Notes: generated from the letters alone by a model not told the origin. 32,945 nucleotides of DNA from an uncultured Dorea sp. (GCA_947645355.1 CANSCI010000022.1:1-32945); one strand, 5' to 3'; shown: positions 1 through 8,133, counted from the stretch's first letter. Made by a program: numbers and translations.

Positions 1-112
1 AAATAAAGAGCGCGAGCTGCTGGCAGAAGCATTCCTCACCAATGAATTTGTTAAGGGATGCTCCTCACAGCCGAAGGTGGATGCATTTGTGAAATATGAC
101 AATGAGAGATAA
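1..112 (+). CDS. C-terminal end of an unidentified protein (partial)
   Basis: An open frame enters from the left edge and ends at TAA 110-112, giving about 36 residues that finish FVKYDNER. The stretch is hydrophilic, with no membrane segment or motif I can name, so the product is unknown. Its stop lies only 5 bases from the end of the convergent LacI-type gene, and no terminator hairpin separates them. It is called coding because the frame is open to the window edge and codon choice looks like the neighbours. The rest of the gene is outside the window. Confidence 0.5.
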   Translation, partial: NKERELLAEAFLTNEFVKGCSSQPKVDAFVKYDNER

Positions 113-117
113 GGGAT

Positions 118-1149
118 TTATACCCCTGTAGTCTCCCTTCGCACAAGCACTGGTGTGATGACTTTGTGGACCGGCTCCTTTAGGGGCGCCGGTCTTCTTT
201 TTTTGCGCTCATTCATCTGTTCTACCAGCAGGCTTACAGCTTCGTACGCCAGCTTGTCGATCTGCTGGCCGATGGTAGTGAGCGGATAGACGGATTCGGC
301 GGAAATGGGCGAATTGTCAAAGCCGATGATCAGGTAATCATCCGGCAGAGTTCCATACTTGCGGACGATCATATTTAAAAGCACGTTGGCATAAGTATCT
401 CCGGAGATAAAGATCCCTTTTTTTTGTCCCTGGTATTCTGCCTCCATCTTGTCGAAGAATGCACTGATTGTCCGGTGTGTAGTTTCATAGGTGGATCCAA
501 GATCCTTGTACATAATCTGGTAGTTGAGTCTGTGTTCTTCGCAGAAATCCCTGAATCCTCTGATTCGCCCGTAGGCCGGACGATCGTCCGGGAAGTAGGA
601 ATTCAGGTGGATCAAAATATCGCACTGCTGCTTTGCCAGCAGACTTGCAGCCTGGACAGCGCCCATATAATTGTCGGTATTAACGCTGCACACATATTTG
701 TCCTCCCGCTCGATCGTGACGATAGGGATGTTGTAGGATGCAAGCTCTTCCGAGGGAATCGTATGGCTTAGGATAATCATTCCTTCGATTTTATAAGAAA
801 GAAGTTCCTTAATATACTGCCGTTCGATTTCTTCATTTTCGTTTCCGGAAAAGACAAGAAACTTATATCCGAAGGTCTCGTAGGTGGCCAGGATCTGGTT
901 GAGTACTTCTGAATAGTAGCTGTTGAACATGTTCGGGACGATAATACCGATGAATTCGGTGTTGCCGTTAGCCAGGCTCCGGGCTACTTTATTTTCTTTA
1001 TAATCCAGTTTTATCAGTGCATCTGATATAATCTTCTGGTTTTCCAGGGTGAGAGAGTCCGGATTGTTAAAATACCTGGAGATGGTTGTCTTAGAAAAAT
1101 GTGTGTACTTTGCAATGTCACTGAATGTTACGTTCTTTTTCTCTTGCAT
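118..1149 (-). CDS. LacI/GalR-family transcriptional regulator of the adjacent sugar locus
   Basis: The 343-residue protein has the standard LacI-family length and layout. An N-terminal helix-turn-helix (about residues 7-27, VTFSDIAKYTHFSKTTISRY) is followed by a hinge helix ending in SLANGN. A periplasmic-binding-protein-like effector domain fills the rest (GIIVPNMFNSYYSEVL, then GFDNSP near the C-terminus). It is a cytoplasmic DNA-binding protein, expected to release operators on binding a sugar. It is divergent from the ABC importer and GH32 genes, so it probably represses them in response to sucrose or a fructo-oligosaccharide. That is inference from context. A good promoter lies at 1230-1258 with tandem operator-like repeats directly upstream, which suggests autoregulation. 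It resembles ScrR-type regulators, but the ligand cannot be read from the sequence. Confidence 0.93.
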   Translation of the reverse strand: MQEKKNVTFSDIAKYTHFSKTTISRYFNNPDSLTLENQKIISDALIKLDYKENKVARSLANGNTEFIGIIVPNMFNSYYSEVLNQILATYETFGYKFLVFSGNENEEIERQYIKELLSYKIEGMIILSHTIPSEELASYNIPIVTIEREDKYVCSVNTDNYMGAVQAASLLAKQQCDILIHLNSYFPDDRPAYGRIRGFRDFCEEHRLNYQIMYKDLGSTYETTHRTISAFFDKMEAEYQGQKKGIFISGDTYANVLLNMIVRKYGTLPDDYLIIGFDNSPISAESVYPLTTIGQQIDKLAYEAVSLLVEQMNERKKRRPAPLKEPVHKVITPVLVRRETTGV

Positions 1150-1229
1150 ATCTATCTACCTTTCAGCATCAATGAAGTGTTCCAGTGTCAGGGCGTGGAG
1201 AATATTTGCCCCAAACGATGTCTACAGAC

Positions 1230-1258
1230 AGTATATCAAATCTCTTTGACAGGTACAA
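1230..1258 (-). promoter_or_regulatory. Sigma-A promoter of the LacI-type regulator gene
   Basis: On the minus strand, TTGTAC (1258-1253) and TATACT (1235-1230) are separated by exactly 17 bp, close to the vegetative consensus. Transcription would begin near 1223, leaving a leader of about 74 bases before the start codon at 1149. The 12-bp repeats at 1262-1297 sit immediately upstream of the -35 box. Confidence 0.7.
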
Positions 1259-1261
1259 TAA

Positions 1262-1297
1262 GTAATCGGTAAAGTAACTGGTAAAGTGACCGGTTTT
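1262..1297. promoter_or_regulatory. Three tandem 12-bp LacI operator-like repeats (upstream array)
   Basis: Three 12-bp units follow each other without spacers: GTAATCGGTAAA (1262-1273), GTAACTGGTAAA (1274-1285) and GTGACCGGTTTT (1286-1297). Each is a variant of GTAACCGGTAAA, with a core like the palindromic centre of LacI-family sites. Two more units form the downstream operator at 1411-1434. The array lies just upstream of the regulator's -35 box. Its most likely reader is the adjacent LacI-type protein, which is inference. Confidence 0.7.
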
Positions 1298-1370
1298 GTG
1301 AGAAGTATACAATCTGAAAATATGTAAATCAGACATAATTCACAAAGTTGCAGATGAAAAGAAATTTTCA

Positions 1371-1399
1371 TTGACTATGCATGATGTGGGTGCTATGAT
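1371..1399 (+). promoter_or_regulatory. Sigma-A promoter of the sugar ABC transporter operon
   Basis: TTGACT (1371-1376) and TATGAT (1394-1399) are separated by 17 bp. A TG dinucleotide just upstream of the -10 adds extended -10 character. The predicted start is near 1406, directly in front of the operator at 1411-1434. Repression by blocking initiation or early elongation would fit this layout. Confidence 0.8.
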
Positions 1400-1410
1400 G
1401 AACTCATAAA

Positions 1411-1434
1411 GTAACCGGTAACTTTACCGGTTAC
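1411..1434. promoter_or_regulatory. Main operator: perfect 11-bp inverted repeat just downstream of the +1 site
   Basis: GTAACCGGTAA (1411-1421) and TTACCGGTTAC (1424-1434) are exact reverse complements separated by CT. The same block reads as two 12-bp units of the motif repeated at 1262-1297, here in opposite orientation. It lies about 5 bases after the predicted transcription start of the transporter operon. It is the clearest candidate site for the LacI-type regulator. Its centre is about 137 bp from the middle unit of the upstream array, so DNA looping is possible. Confidence 0.8.
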
Positions 1435-1470
1435 AAAAAGACAAAGTGATACATATCAGGAGGAATGAAT

Positions 1471-2847
1471 ATGAGAAAGAGAGTGAAGACAAAGATCATC
1501 TCAGCCAGCCTGATCGCAGCAATGACAATGACGATGCTGACGGGATGCAGATTCGGGTTCGCCAGTGACCCGGATGATCCGAACGAGGAAGAGAAAACGA
1601 TACCGATCGATACTTCCGTAGATACCTTTGAGTATGACGGCACCTTAAAAGGAACGAACATTACGCTTTTGAATTCCAAGGCAGAGATTCAGGTGGCATT
1701 GGAGGCCATGGGAGCCGCATATGAGGAGAAGTCCGGAGTACATGTAGAGGTTATGCCGGTAACTGACGGAGATTCTCCTTATACAAAGGTAGTCAGCCTG
1801 TATAACTCAGGCAATCCGCCGACAATATCCATCCTGGATACTACGGATGTCATTGCACTGGCAGAAGAGAAGGCGGCGGACCTTACCGGTGAACCCTGGA
1901 TCGCAGAGGCAGAGGGATATGTCACCGAGATAAACGGAAAAGTATACAGTTTTCCGCTCTGTATCGAAGGCCGCGGGATTATCTACAATCAGAAGGCTAT
2001 TGAGGATACGCTGGGAGAGAGCTTTGATCCGGATTCTATTACGACGCAGGATGAATTCACAGAACTGCTGGACCGGCTGGTGGATGCAGGGATGGAGAAA
2101 CCGATTTCTGTCGCAAAAGAAGACTGGTCGTTAGGAGCGCACCAGCTGCAGTATATCTATGAAACTTATGAAGGCACATCGGAGGGCGCACAGGAGGTTA
2201 TCGAGGATATAAAGGACGGTAAGGTGGATCTTAAATCTTACAGCCGTATGTCGGAATTCCTGGATATGTTTGACATTCTCAAGAAATATAATGTTGCAAA
2301 AGGAGATCCGCTGGGAGCTGACTATGATGAGATGGCAATTGACCTTGCCGACGGTAAGACAGCATTCTGGCTTAATGGCAACTGGGCGTGGCCGAACCTT
2401 TCAGAGGCAGGAGCCGAGTCCGAAGATGCGTATGGTTTCCTTCCATATTTTCTGAATAATGACAAAGAAGATTTTGCCAACAGTCAGATCCAGGCATCCC
2501 CATCTAAGCAGGTCATGCTGGACGGGCAGTATGCGTCCGAACAGGAGCAGAAGGCAGCCAAAGAATTTCTCAACTGGATCGTATTCAGTGAGATCGGGCA
2601 GCAGATGATGGTGAAGACCTGCAATATTATCCCGCCGTTCCAGAACAATCCATATGAGCCGTTAGATCCGCTGAGCCGCAATATCTATGAGCGGGTACAT
2701 GCAGACGGGGCGTTCAATGCATCTGCCATTGTGCCCAATGACCACTGGGCGGTGCTTGGAGCATCTATGCAGAAGTACCTTGCAGGCAGAAGCGACAGGA
2801 AGGAACTGATGAGCGATATCCAGAAATACTGGGATGAACAGGAATAA
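1471..2847 (+). CDS. Extracellular sugar-binding lipoprotein of an ABC importer
   Basis: This is a carbohydrate ABC-transporter binding protein (family 1 extracellular solute-binding type, about 458 residues). A lipoprotein signal peptide carries the lipobox LTGC, with the lipidated cysteine at about residue 26. The mature protein is acidic and has features usual for the family (GMEKPISVAKEDW, AFWLNGNWAWPNL). I start at 1471 rather than 1465: AGGAGG at 1458-1463 is 7 bases from the second ATG but nearly touches the first. It is the first gene of the operon, followed by two permeases and a GH32 enzyme. It therefore probably captures sucrose or short fructo-oligosaccharides outside the cell. 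Expression should be under the operators at 1262-1297 and 1411-1434. The exact sugar is not readable. Confidence 0.92.
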   Translation: MRKRVKTKIISASLIAAMTMTMLTGCRFGFASDPDDPNEEEKTIPIDTSVDTFEYDGTLKGTNITLLNSKAEIQVALEAMGAAYEEKSGVHVEVMPVTDGDSPYTKVVSLYNSGNPPTISILDTTDVIALAEEKAADLTGEPWIAEAEGYVTEINGKVYSFPLCIEGRGIIYNQKAIEDTLGESFDPDSITTQDEFTELLDRLVDAGMEKPISVAKEDWSLGAHQLQYIYETYEGTSEGAQEVIEDIKDGKVDLKSYSRMSEFLDMFDILKKYNVAKGDPLGADYDEMAIDLADGKTAFWLNGNWAWPNLSEAGAESEDAYGFLPYFLNNDKEDFANSQIQASPSKQVMLDGQYASEQEQKAAKEFLNWIVFSEIGQQMMVKTCNIIPPFQNNPYEPLDPLSRNIYERVHADGAFNASAIVPNDHWAVLGASMQKYLAGRSDRKELMSDIQKYWDEQE

Positions 2848-2863
2848 GATGGAGGGAAGAGCA

Positions 2864-3736
2864 ATGAGAAACAAAAATGGAGGAAAAGACTTCTGTATGT
2901 TTGCGCTGCCGGGGATGTTCTGCTTCTTTGCGGTGGTGATCATACCGTTTATCTATGGTGTTTATCTGACCCTTACAGACTGGAACGGTGTGGCAAAGGT
3001 AAAGAACTTTGTGGGCTTTGAGAATTTCGGCGGAGTTATGAAGGATTCGCAGTTCTGGACATCCTTGCTGCTGACGTTTAAATATGTGATCTTTGTAGTT
3101 ATTATTGTGAATGTACTTGCATTTGCTATTGCATACCTTCTGACGCGGGGGATGAAAGGGCAGAATTTTTTCCGGGCCGGCTTTTTTACGCCGAACCTGA
3201 TCGGAGGCATCGTTCTTGGATATATCTGGCAGTTCGTATTCTCCAGAGTATTTGTGAGCATCGGAGAATCTACCGGATGGAAGCTTTTCGAGGTATCCTG
3301 GCTGTCTGACCCTACCAATGCATTTGTTGCGCTGGTAGTAGTGTCGGTATGGCAGTTGTCTGGTTACATGATCCTCATCTATGTGGCCGGGTTTATGGGT
3401 CTGAGCGAGGACGTGATGGAGGCTGCAAGCATAGACGGGGCATCCGGATGGGTAAAGCTGAAAAGCATTATCATGCCGCTGATGATGTCTTCGGTGACGA
3501 TCTGCCTGTTCCTGACGTTATCCAGGGCATTTATGGTATACGATGTAAACCTGTCATTGACGGCAGGCGCGCCATACGGCACAACAGAGATGGCCGCTAT
3601 GCATGTGTATGAGAAGGCATTTACATCCAGGCAGTTTGGCGTAGGCCAGGCAGAAGCGCTGATTCTGTTCATCATTGTTGCAGTAATCAGTGGTGTTCAG
3701 GTATACATGACTAAGAAACAGGAGGTAGAAGCATAA
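2864..3736 (+). CDS. Sugar ABC transporter permease, MalF/UgpA-like
   Basis: About 290 residues with six hydrophobic segments and the cytoplasmic EAA loop (EAASIDGASGWVKLKSIIMPLM) that docks the ATPase. This is the usual size for a short MalF-type inner subunit. An in-frame ATG at 2834 overlaps the preceding gene. I prefer 2864 because GGAGGG at 2851-2856 is 7 bases upstream and the resulting N-terminus, MRNKNGGKDF, is typical. It forms the channel together with the next gene, whose start overlaps this stop codon. No ATPase gene is in the operon. In Firmicutes such importers commonly share an MsmK-type ATPase encoded elsewhere, so that is expected rather than a defect. Confidence 0.92.
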   Translation: MRNKNGGKDFCMFALPGMFCFFAVVIIPFIYGVYLTLTDWNGVAKVKNFVGFENFGGVMKDSQFWTSLLLTFKYVIFVVIIVNVLAFAIAYLLTRGMKGQNFFRAGFFTPNLIGGIVLGYIWQFVFSRVFVSIGESTGWKLFEVSWLSDPTNAFVALVVVSVWQLSGYMILIYVAGFMGLSEDVMEAASIDGASGWVKLKSIIMPLMMSSVTICLFLTLSRAFMVYDVNLSLTAGAPYGTTEMAAMHVYEKAFTSRQFGVGQAEALILFIIVAVISGVQVYMTKKQEVEA

Positions 3737-4596
3737 TGAATCAAACAGTAGTTGGCGGAACGAAGAGAAAAGTTGCAAATGCACTGGCTATGGCAGGGCT
3801 GATTATTATATTTATCGCATATATGTTTCCGTTCCTGATGGTAGTCATCAACTCTCTGAAGCAGAAAAGAGATATTATTAAAAGTCCATTTTCCTGGTTA
3901 TACACCATCAAGGGCCTGTCCTTTGACAACTTTATAAAAGCATTTACTCAGATGGATTTTCTGAATGCGTTCAAGAATTCTCTGATCGTAACAGTATCTG
4001 CAACGGTGCTTGTGACCTTGCTGGCTGCTATGCTTGCCTACTATATCGTAAGGCACAACAACGGGATATCCAAGCTTACGTTTGCGCTGATGGTGGCGTC
4101 TATGATTATTCCGTTCCAGGCAATCATGATCCCTCTGGTGAGCATCTACGGCGGCACACTGAATATATTGAACCACAGGCTGACGCTGATTTTCATGCAT
4201 ACCGGATTTTCCATGGCAATGTCAGTGTTCATGTTCCACGGTTTTATCAAAGGAAATGTACCGATTGCCCTGGAGGAGGCAGCTTATATTGACGGATGTA
4301 CCCATTCCCAGACATTTTTTAAGATTGTGCTTCCGCTGCTGAAACCGATCATCTCAACGATGGTGATCCTGAATTCCCTGGCATTCTGGAATGACTTCCT
4401 GCTCCCGTCACTGGTACTGACGGACAAGGAACTTCTGACACTGCCGCTTTCAACCTATAGCTTCTACGGAACATATTCCGCAGATTACGGAACGATTATG
4501 GCGGGACTCCTGCTGTGTGTAATCCCGATCCTGGTTCTGTATGTGATCCTTCAGAAACAGATCATCGGCGGTGTGGTTGCAGGCGCTGTAAAATAA
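3736..4596 (+). CDS. Sugar ABC transporter permease, MalG/UgpE-like
   Basis: The 286-residue membrane protein has a typical MalG-type start (a first membrane helix followed by PFLMVVINSLKQKRDI) and the EAA loop EEAAYIDGCTHSQTFFKIVLPLLKP. It is the second channel subunit of the importer. Its ATG shares one base with the stop of the preceding permease, indicating translational coupling; an AGGAGG lies about 11 bases upstream. A terminator-like hairpin follows at 4656-4684, so the downstream GH32 gene may be only partly co-transcribed and has a possible promoter of its own. Confidence 0.92.
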   Translation: MNQTVVGGTKRKVANALAMAGLIIIFIAYMFPFLMVVINSLKQKRDIIKSPFSWLYTIKGLSFDNFIKAFTQMDFLNAFKNSLIVTVSATVLVTLLAAMLAYYIVRHNNGISKLTFALMVASMIIPFQAIMIPLVSIYGGTLNILNHRLTLIFMHTGFSMAMSVFMFHGFIKGNVPIALEEAAYIDGCTHSQTFFKIVLPLLKPIISTMVILNSLAFWNDFLLPSLVLTDKELLTLPLSTYSFYGTYSADYGTIMAGLLLCVIPILVLYVILQKQIIGGVVAGAVK

Positions 4597-4655
4597 CCGG
4601 GGATATCCGGGCCGGACGACTGAAAAGCAGCCGGTATATTAAGATTTCTTAAGAA

Positions 4656-4684
4656 AGGGGGTATTGAAAAATGCCCTCTTTTTT
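4656..4684 (+). terminator. Intrinsic terminator after the permease genes
   Basis: AGGGGGTA (4656-4663) can pair with TGCCCTCT (4672-4679), with two G-T wobbles and an 8-base A-rich loop. A run of T residues follows to 4684. It sits 60 bases after the second permease and before the GH32 gene. It probably tunes how much transcription reaches the enzyme gene. Confidence 0.6.
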
Positions 4685-4703
4685 AATACAATGCACGTAG
4701 ACG

Positions 4704-4732
4704 TTTATGTCAGGTGAAAATAAAGCTATATT
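4704..4732 (+). promoter_or_regulatory. Possible promoter of the GH32 gene
   Basis: TTTATG (4704-4709) and TATATT (4727-4732) are 17 bp apart. The -10 is good but the -35 is weak. It lies between the terminator at 4656-4684 and the GH32 start, which is where an internal promoter would be needed. No copy of the 12-bp operator motif was seen nearby. Confidence 0.4.
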
Positions 4733-4758
4733 ATAAGTAAGATGGAGAGGCATAAGAT

Positions 4759-6108
4759 ATGATCAAAGACACACTTCACCTAAGAGCGCCGGGAAATTGG
4801 ATCAATGATCCAAACGGATTTATTTATTACAAAGGAAAATACCATCTTTTTTATCAGCATTTTCCCTATGCTCCCATGTGGGGGACGATGCACTGGGGCC
4901 ATGCGGTCAGTGAAGATATGATACACTGGGAGCATGAGAAGATCGCACTGTTTCCGTCGAAAGAATATGACCGGAACGGTGTTTTTTCGGGGAGTGCCCT
5001 TGACGTGGATGGAAAATTGTACCTTTATTATTCGGCGATCCAGTATCTCAGGCAGGATCCGGAGAATATTCATCAGAGTTTAGGGGACAGTTACCTTACC
5101 AGTCAGGCAATGCTGGTCTCAGAGGATGGGGAGCATTTTGACAACTGGGACAGCAAGAGCCAGATTATTCCGGTGATTGCAGACTGCGCCTTTGGGGACG
5201 CCAAAGACACCAGAGATCCGAAGGTGTGGAAAGAAGGCAGAGATTATTACATGATTCTGGGAAGTACATGGTACAAAGAGCAGGGAAGAGTGTTGTTCTA
5301 TACGAGCAAGGATGCCCGGAACTGGAAATACAGGAACCAATACAGGACCCAGGGGATGGGAAGTATTATGGAGTGCCCGGATTTGTTTTGTGTAGAGGGG
5401 CAGTATCTGTTTGTAGGCTCTCCCATGGAGATCATCAATGACGGGTTGGAGTACAGCGCCCATGCGATCTGCGCGACGGCGGATTTCAACCGGAAGAACT
5501 GTGAACTCAAGCTGTCGGATAACTATCAGTATATTGATTATGGACTTGATTTTTATGCACCGCAGACGACCCTGGACAGTGAGGGGAGAAGGGTGATCAT
5601 TGGCTGGATGCGTATGCCAAGGGCTGTAGAGGAGAGCAGGGACGGCAGAGGGGTCTGGAACGGTATGATGAGTATTCCAAGGCTGGTGGAGATCGGGATA
5701 GGACACGTCTATTTTCCGGTACATCCATCGGTGGACGGATATTTTACAAAAGAAGTGACCGAGGCGTGGGAGAGTGGACAATATTCCTGCCCGGGAGAGC
5801 GCCCCTGCCGGATCAAGGCGCGTCTGCAGGAGGGGCAGTCCCTGGATATCGGAGGATATCGGATCTGGATGGAAATGGGCGCGGTAAAAACAGACAGGAG
5901 CCGGGTATTCGACAATATAGAGAACCATCGGCTGACTGCAGAGACTCCGCAGGTTGGGGGCGACTGCCGGCTGGATATCTTTGTGGATGTGAATCTGATT
6001 GAGATATTTGTAAATAACGGAGAGTACGTGGTCAGCCATGTAGTGTACGGCCTTGGAGATTCTGTGTCGGGAGAGATCGACGGGATTTTTGCGGGTGATG
6101 AAATATAA
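4759..6108 (+). CDS. GH32 beta-fructofuranosidase / sucrose-6-phosphate hydrolase type
   Basis: Hydrolyses the fructose linkage of sucrose, sucrose phosphate or short fructans. All three GH32 active-site signatures are present: WINDPNG with nucleophile Asp17, RDPK with Asp153, and MECPD with the acid/base Glu205. A five-bladed propeller domain (about 1-320) is followed by a short beta-sandwich ending in IEIFVNNGEYV. The 449 residues are slightly short for ScrB/SacA enzymes (roughly 470-490). No signal peptide is present, so it acts in the cytoplasm. The co-encoded importer is of the ABC type, which does not phosphorylate its cargo. The substrate is therefore more likely unphosphorylated sucrose, kestose or similar than sucrose-6-phosphate; this is inference. 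GGAGAGG lies 9 bases before the ATG. Confidence 0.92.
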   Translation: MIKDTLHLRAPGNWINDPNGFIYYKGKYHLFYQHFPYAPMWGTMHWGHAVSEDMIHWEHEKIALFPSKEYDRNGVFSGSALDVDGKLYLYYSAIQYLRQDPENIHQSLGDSYLTSQAMLVSEDGEHFDNWDSKSQIIPVIADCAFGDAKDTRDPKVWKEGRDYYMILGSTWYKEQGRVLFYTSKDARNWKYRNQYRTQGMGSIMECPDLFCVEGQYLFVGSPMEIINDGLEYSAHAICATADFNRKNCELKLSDNYQYIDYGLDFYAPQTTLDSEGRRVIIGWMRMPRAVEESRDGRGVWNGMMSIPRLVEIGIGHVYFPVHPSVDGYFTKEVTEAWESGQYSCPGERPCRIKARLQEGQSLDIGGYRIWMEMGAVKTDRSRVFDNIENHRLTAETPQVGGDCRLDIFVDVNLIEIFVNNGEYVVSHVVYGLGDSVSGEIDGIFAGDEI

Positions 6109-6182
6109 GGGCAGCAGCAGGCAGGTCTGCCGGGAACGGGCGGGAGACAGGCTGGAGTCTGGAAGGGCATTGAGGTGAGAAT

Positions 6183-6863
6183 TTGCGGATATTAGTAGTG
6201 GAAGATGAGAAAAAAATTGCAGATGGATTGGAAGCGGTCCTCCGGCGGGAAGGTTACGAGGTGGATACAGTCTATGATGGAATAAACGGGCTTGACTATA
6301 TGCTGAGCAATATTTATGATCTTGTACTGCTTGATATTATGCTGCCCGGGATCAATGGCCTGGATGTTTTGAAGTTTGCAAGGGGCGAAGGGGTTTCCTC
6401 GCCGGTCATTCTCCTCACTGCCCGTTCACGGACAGAGGATAAGATCCTGGGGCTTGACGGGGGAGCTGACGACTACCTGACTAAGCCGTTCGATGCGTCG
6501 GAGCTTCTGGCAAGAATCAGGGCAAGAACACGCATCGGTACGAACCCGAACCAGGACAGGCTTGCCGCCGGGGATATCTGGCTGGAAAAATCTACCCAGA
6601 GACTGGGAGGAAGATCTAACAGTGTAAAACTCGGCAATAAAGAATTCCAACTTTTGGAGTGCCTGATGATTAACAGGAACCACATTATGCCGAGAGATCT
6701 TCTGATCACGAAGGTGTGGGGGCCGCTGGAGGCGGCGGAGTATAACAACCTGGAGGTGTATATTTCCTTTCTCAGAAAGAAGCTGCGGTTTGTAAAAGCA
6801 TCTGTGGAAATCGTGACGACCAAGGGTGTTGGCTATTCTCTGGAGGAACAAAAAGATGGTTAA
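6183..6863 (+). CDS. OmpR-family response regulator (TTG start)
   Basis: A 226-residue two-component DNA-binding regulator. The receiver domain has the acidic pocket VVEDE, the phospho-acceptor Asp51 in LLDIMLPG and Lys101 in LTKPF. A winged-helix domain ends with TTKGVGYSL. It starts at TTG 6183; GAGGTGAG about 5 bases upstream supports this start, and no ATG fits the receiver N-terminus. It overlaps the downstream kinase gene by 8 bases, so the pair is translationally coupled. A likely target is the VTT-pssA-psd operon just downstream, which is preceded by an 11-bp direct repeat at 8072-8088. That link is inference. Confidence 0.92.
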   Translation: MRILVVEDEKKIADGLEAVLRREGYEVDTVYDGINGLDYMLSNIYDLVLLDIMLPGINGLDVLKFARGEGVSSPVILLTARSRTEDKILGLDGGADDYLTKPFDASELLARIRARTRIGTNPNQDRLAAGDIWLEKSTQRLGGRSNSVKLGNKEFQLLECLMINRNHIMPRDLLITKVWGPLEAAEYNNLEVYISFLRKKLRFVKASVEIVTTKGVGYSLEEQKDG

Positions 6864-8055
6864 GACACTTCGAAGAAAATTTATTCTTGTTACAATGGGG
6901 CTGATGATTTCGGTGTTCGGTATTCTGTCCGTCACAAACTATCTCTATAATGATTACTGGGACAGCTTAAGTACTCTGCAGATGCTGGAGTGGCTTGTGG
7001 ATGGGGAGCTGTCCCTTTGTTTTCAAAAAGGGGACGGTGATGATGTGCACGAAGGCGAGAATTACGGAAATGCCGTCTATGCAGTAACGCTGGATGGGCA
7101 TGACAGGATCCTTAATATGTATTCAGTGACCGGCAAGACTCAGGAAAAGCTTCCGGAGTCAGTGGTTGAGAATATTTGTGAGAATGAGCCCGGGGAGTGG
7201 AGCTGGTTTACCTATACCTATGTCTTTCGGGAGACGGAGGACGGGAACAGGGTCTTGTTTGTGACAGACAGCGCTTATCAGAGCAGCGGTGGTATAAGGA
7301 TTATTCTTAAGATACTGCTGATCCTGGGGGCGGTGCTGCTTCTTTTTGCAGTAAGTTATTTTCTGTCACGTTTTGTGACCAGGCCCGCGGAGGCTGCCCT
7401 GCAAAGGGAGAAACAGTTTGTTTCTGATGCGAGTCACGAACTGAAGACCCCGGTGGGCGCCATCAGTATCAATGCTCAGGCGCTGAAGGGACAGATTGGG
7501 GAGAATAAGCATCTGATGCACATTCTGTCTGAGACGAAAAGAATGGATCAGATGATCCACAGGCTGCTGACGTTGTCTTATCTGGAAGAAGGAGAGGTGC
7601 AGCTGAGGAAAATAAGGTTCTCCCTCTCTGACTGTGTGGAAGAGATGGCGCTGACTTACGACAGTGTGGCTTTTGAAAAGAAGGTTTTCTTCGAATATGA
7701 GATTGAAGAAGCAGTGTTTTATGAAGGAAATGAGGATGAGGTGAGGCAGCTTGTCGCGATTCTTTTGGACAATGCCATAAAGCATACGCCGGAATCAGGG
7801 AGGCTTATGCTTACCTTGTGCATAAAGGGCGGACGTCCGGAGATCTCAGTGTTCAATACAGGTGTGGGAATCTCCAGGGAAGATCTTCCATATATTTTTG
7901 ACAGGTTTTACTCTACGGAGGAATCCAGAACCAGTGATGCCGGAAGCTTCGGCCTGGGTCTTGCGATTGCGAAAGCTATAACGGAGCGGCACGGGGGTAC
8001 CATTTCTGCCGTCAGTAAATTTGGTGAAAATGCCTGCTTCAAAGTAAATCTTTAG
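6856..8055 (+). CDS. Sensor histidine kinase partner of the preceding regulator
   Basis: A 399-residue membrane kinase. One membrane helix lies near the N-terminus (about 7-28), then roughly 120 extracellular residues and a second helix (RIILKILLILGAVLLLFAVSYFL). The phospho-acceptor is His194 in SDASHELKTP. The ATPase region has LLDNAIKHT (N box), GVGISREDLPYIFDRF and SFGLGLAIAK (G boxes). Only a short linker separates the second helix from the H box, so a full HAMP domain seems absent. I start at ATG 6856 because GGAGGA is 8 bases upstream; an in-frame upstream start at 6826 would overlap the regulator further. The signal is unknown. The neighbouring lipid genes suggest an envelope or membrane stress signal. 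Confidence 0.92.
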   Translation: MVKTLRRKFILVTMGLMISVFGILSVTNYLYNDYWDSLSTLQMLEWLVDGELSLCFQKGDGDDVHEGENYGNAVYAVTLDGHDRILNMYSVTGKTQEKLPESVVENICENEPGEWSWFTYTYVFRETEDGNRVLFVTDSAYQSSGGIRIILKILLILGAVLLLFAVSYFLSRFVTRPAEAALQREKQFVSDASHELKTPVGAISINAQALKGQIGENKHLMHILSETKRMDQMIHRLLTLSYLEEGEVQLRKIRFSLSDCVEEMALTYDSVAFEKKVFFEYEIEEAVFYEGNEDEVRQLVAILLDNAIKHTPESGRLMLTLCIKGGRPEISVFNTGVGISREDLPYIFDRFYSTEESRTSDAGSFGLGLAIAKAITERHGGTISAVSKFGENACFKVNL

Positions 8056-8071
8056 ATTTGAGGTAAAATTT

Positions 8072-8088
8072 TTCAAGGTTAATTTAAG
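8072..8088 (+). promoter_or_regulatory. Direct-repeat box resembling an OmpR-family (PmrA-like) binding site
   Basis: TTCAAG (8072-8077) and TTTAAG (8083-8088), each followed by G, repeat at exactly 11 bp with a 5-base spacer. This is the geometry of OmpR/PhoP/PmrA-type sites. It sits between the kinase gene and the VTT-pssA-psd operon. A weak -10 (TAAAAT 8120-8125 preceded by TG) lies downstream. Assigning the box to the adjacent regulator is inference. Confidence 0.45.
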
Positions 8089-8107
8089 GCCAGTCATTTA
8101 TTTTATG

Positions 8108-8133
8108 AGAGAGATGTGTTAAAATCTCTTTTT
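8108..8133 (+). terminator. Probable intrinsic terminator after the two-component genes
   Basis: AGAGAGAT (8108-8115) pairs with ATCTCTTT (8124-8131) around an 8-base loop, with one G-T wobble. The right arm runs straight into T residues to 8133. It would separate the two-component operon from the lipid operon. It overlaps the weak -10 proposed for that operon, so one of the two readings may be wrong. Confidence 0.5.

Noticed and set aside
5119-6039. Long leftward open frame of 306 codons opposite the GH32 gene
   Set aside because: It is antisense to a gene with all three GH32 active-site motifs, has odd composition and no ribosome-binding site or recognisable domain.
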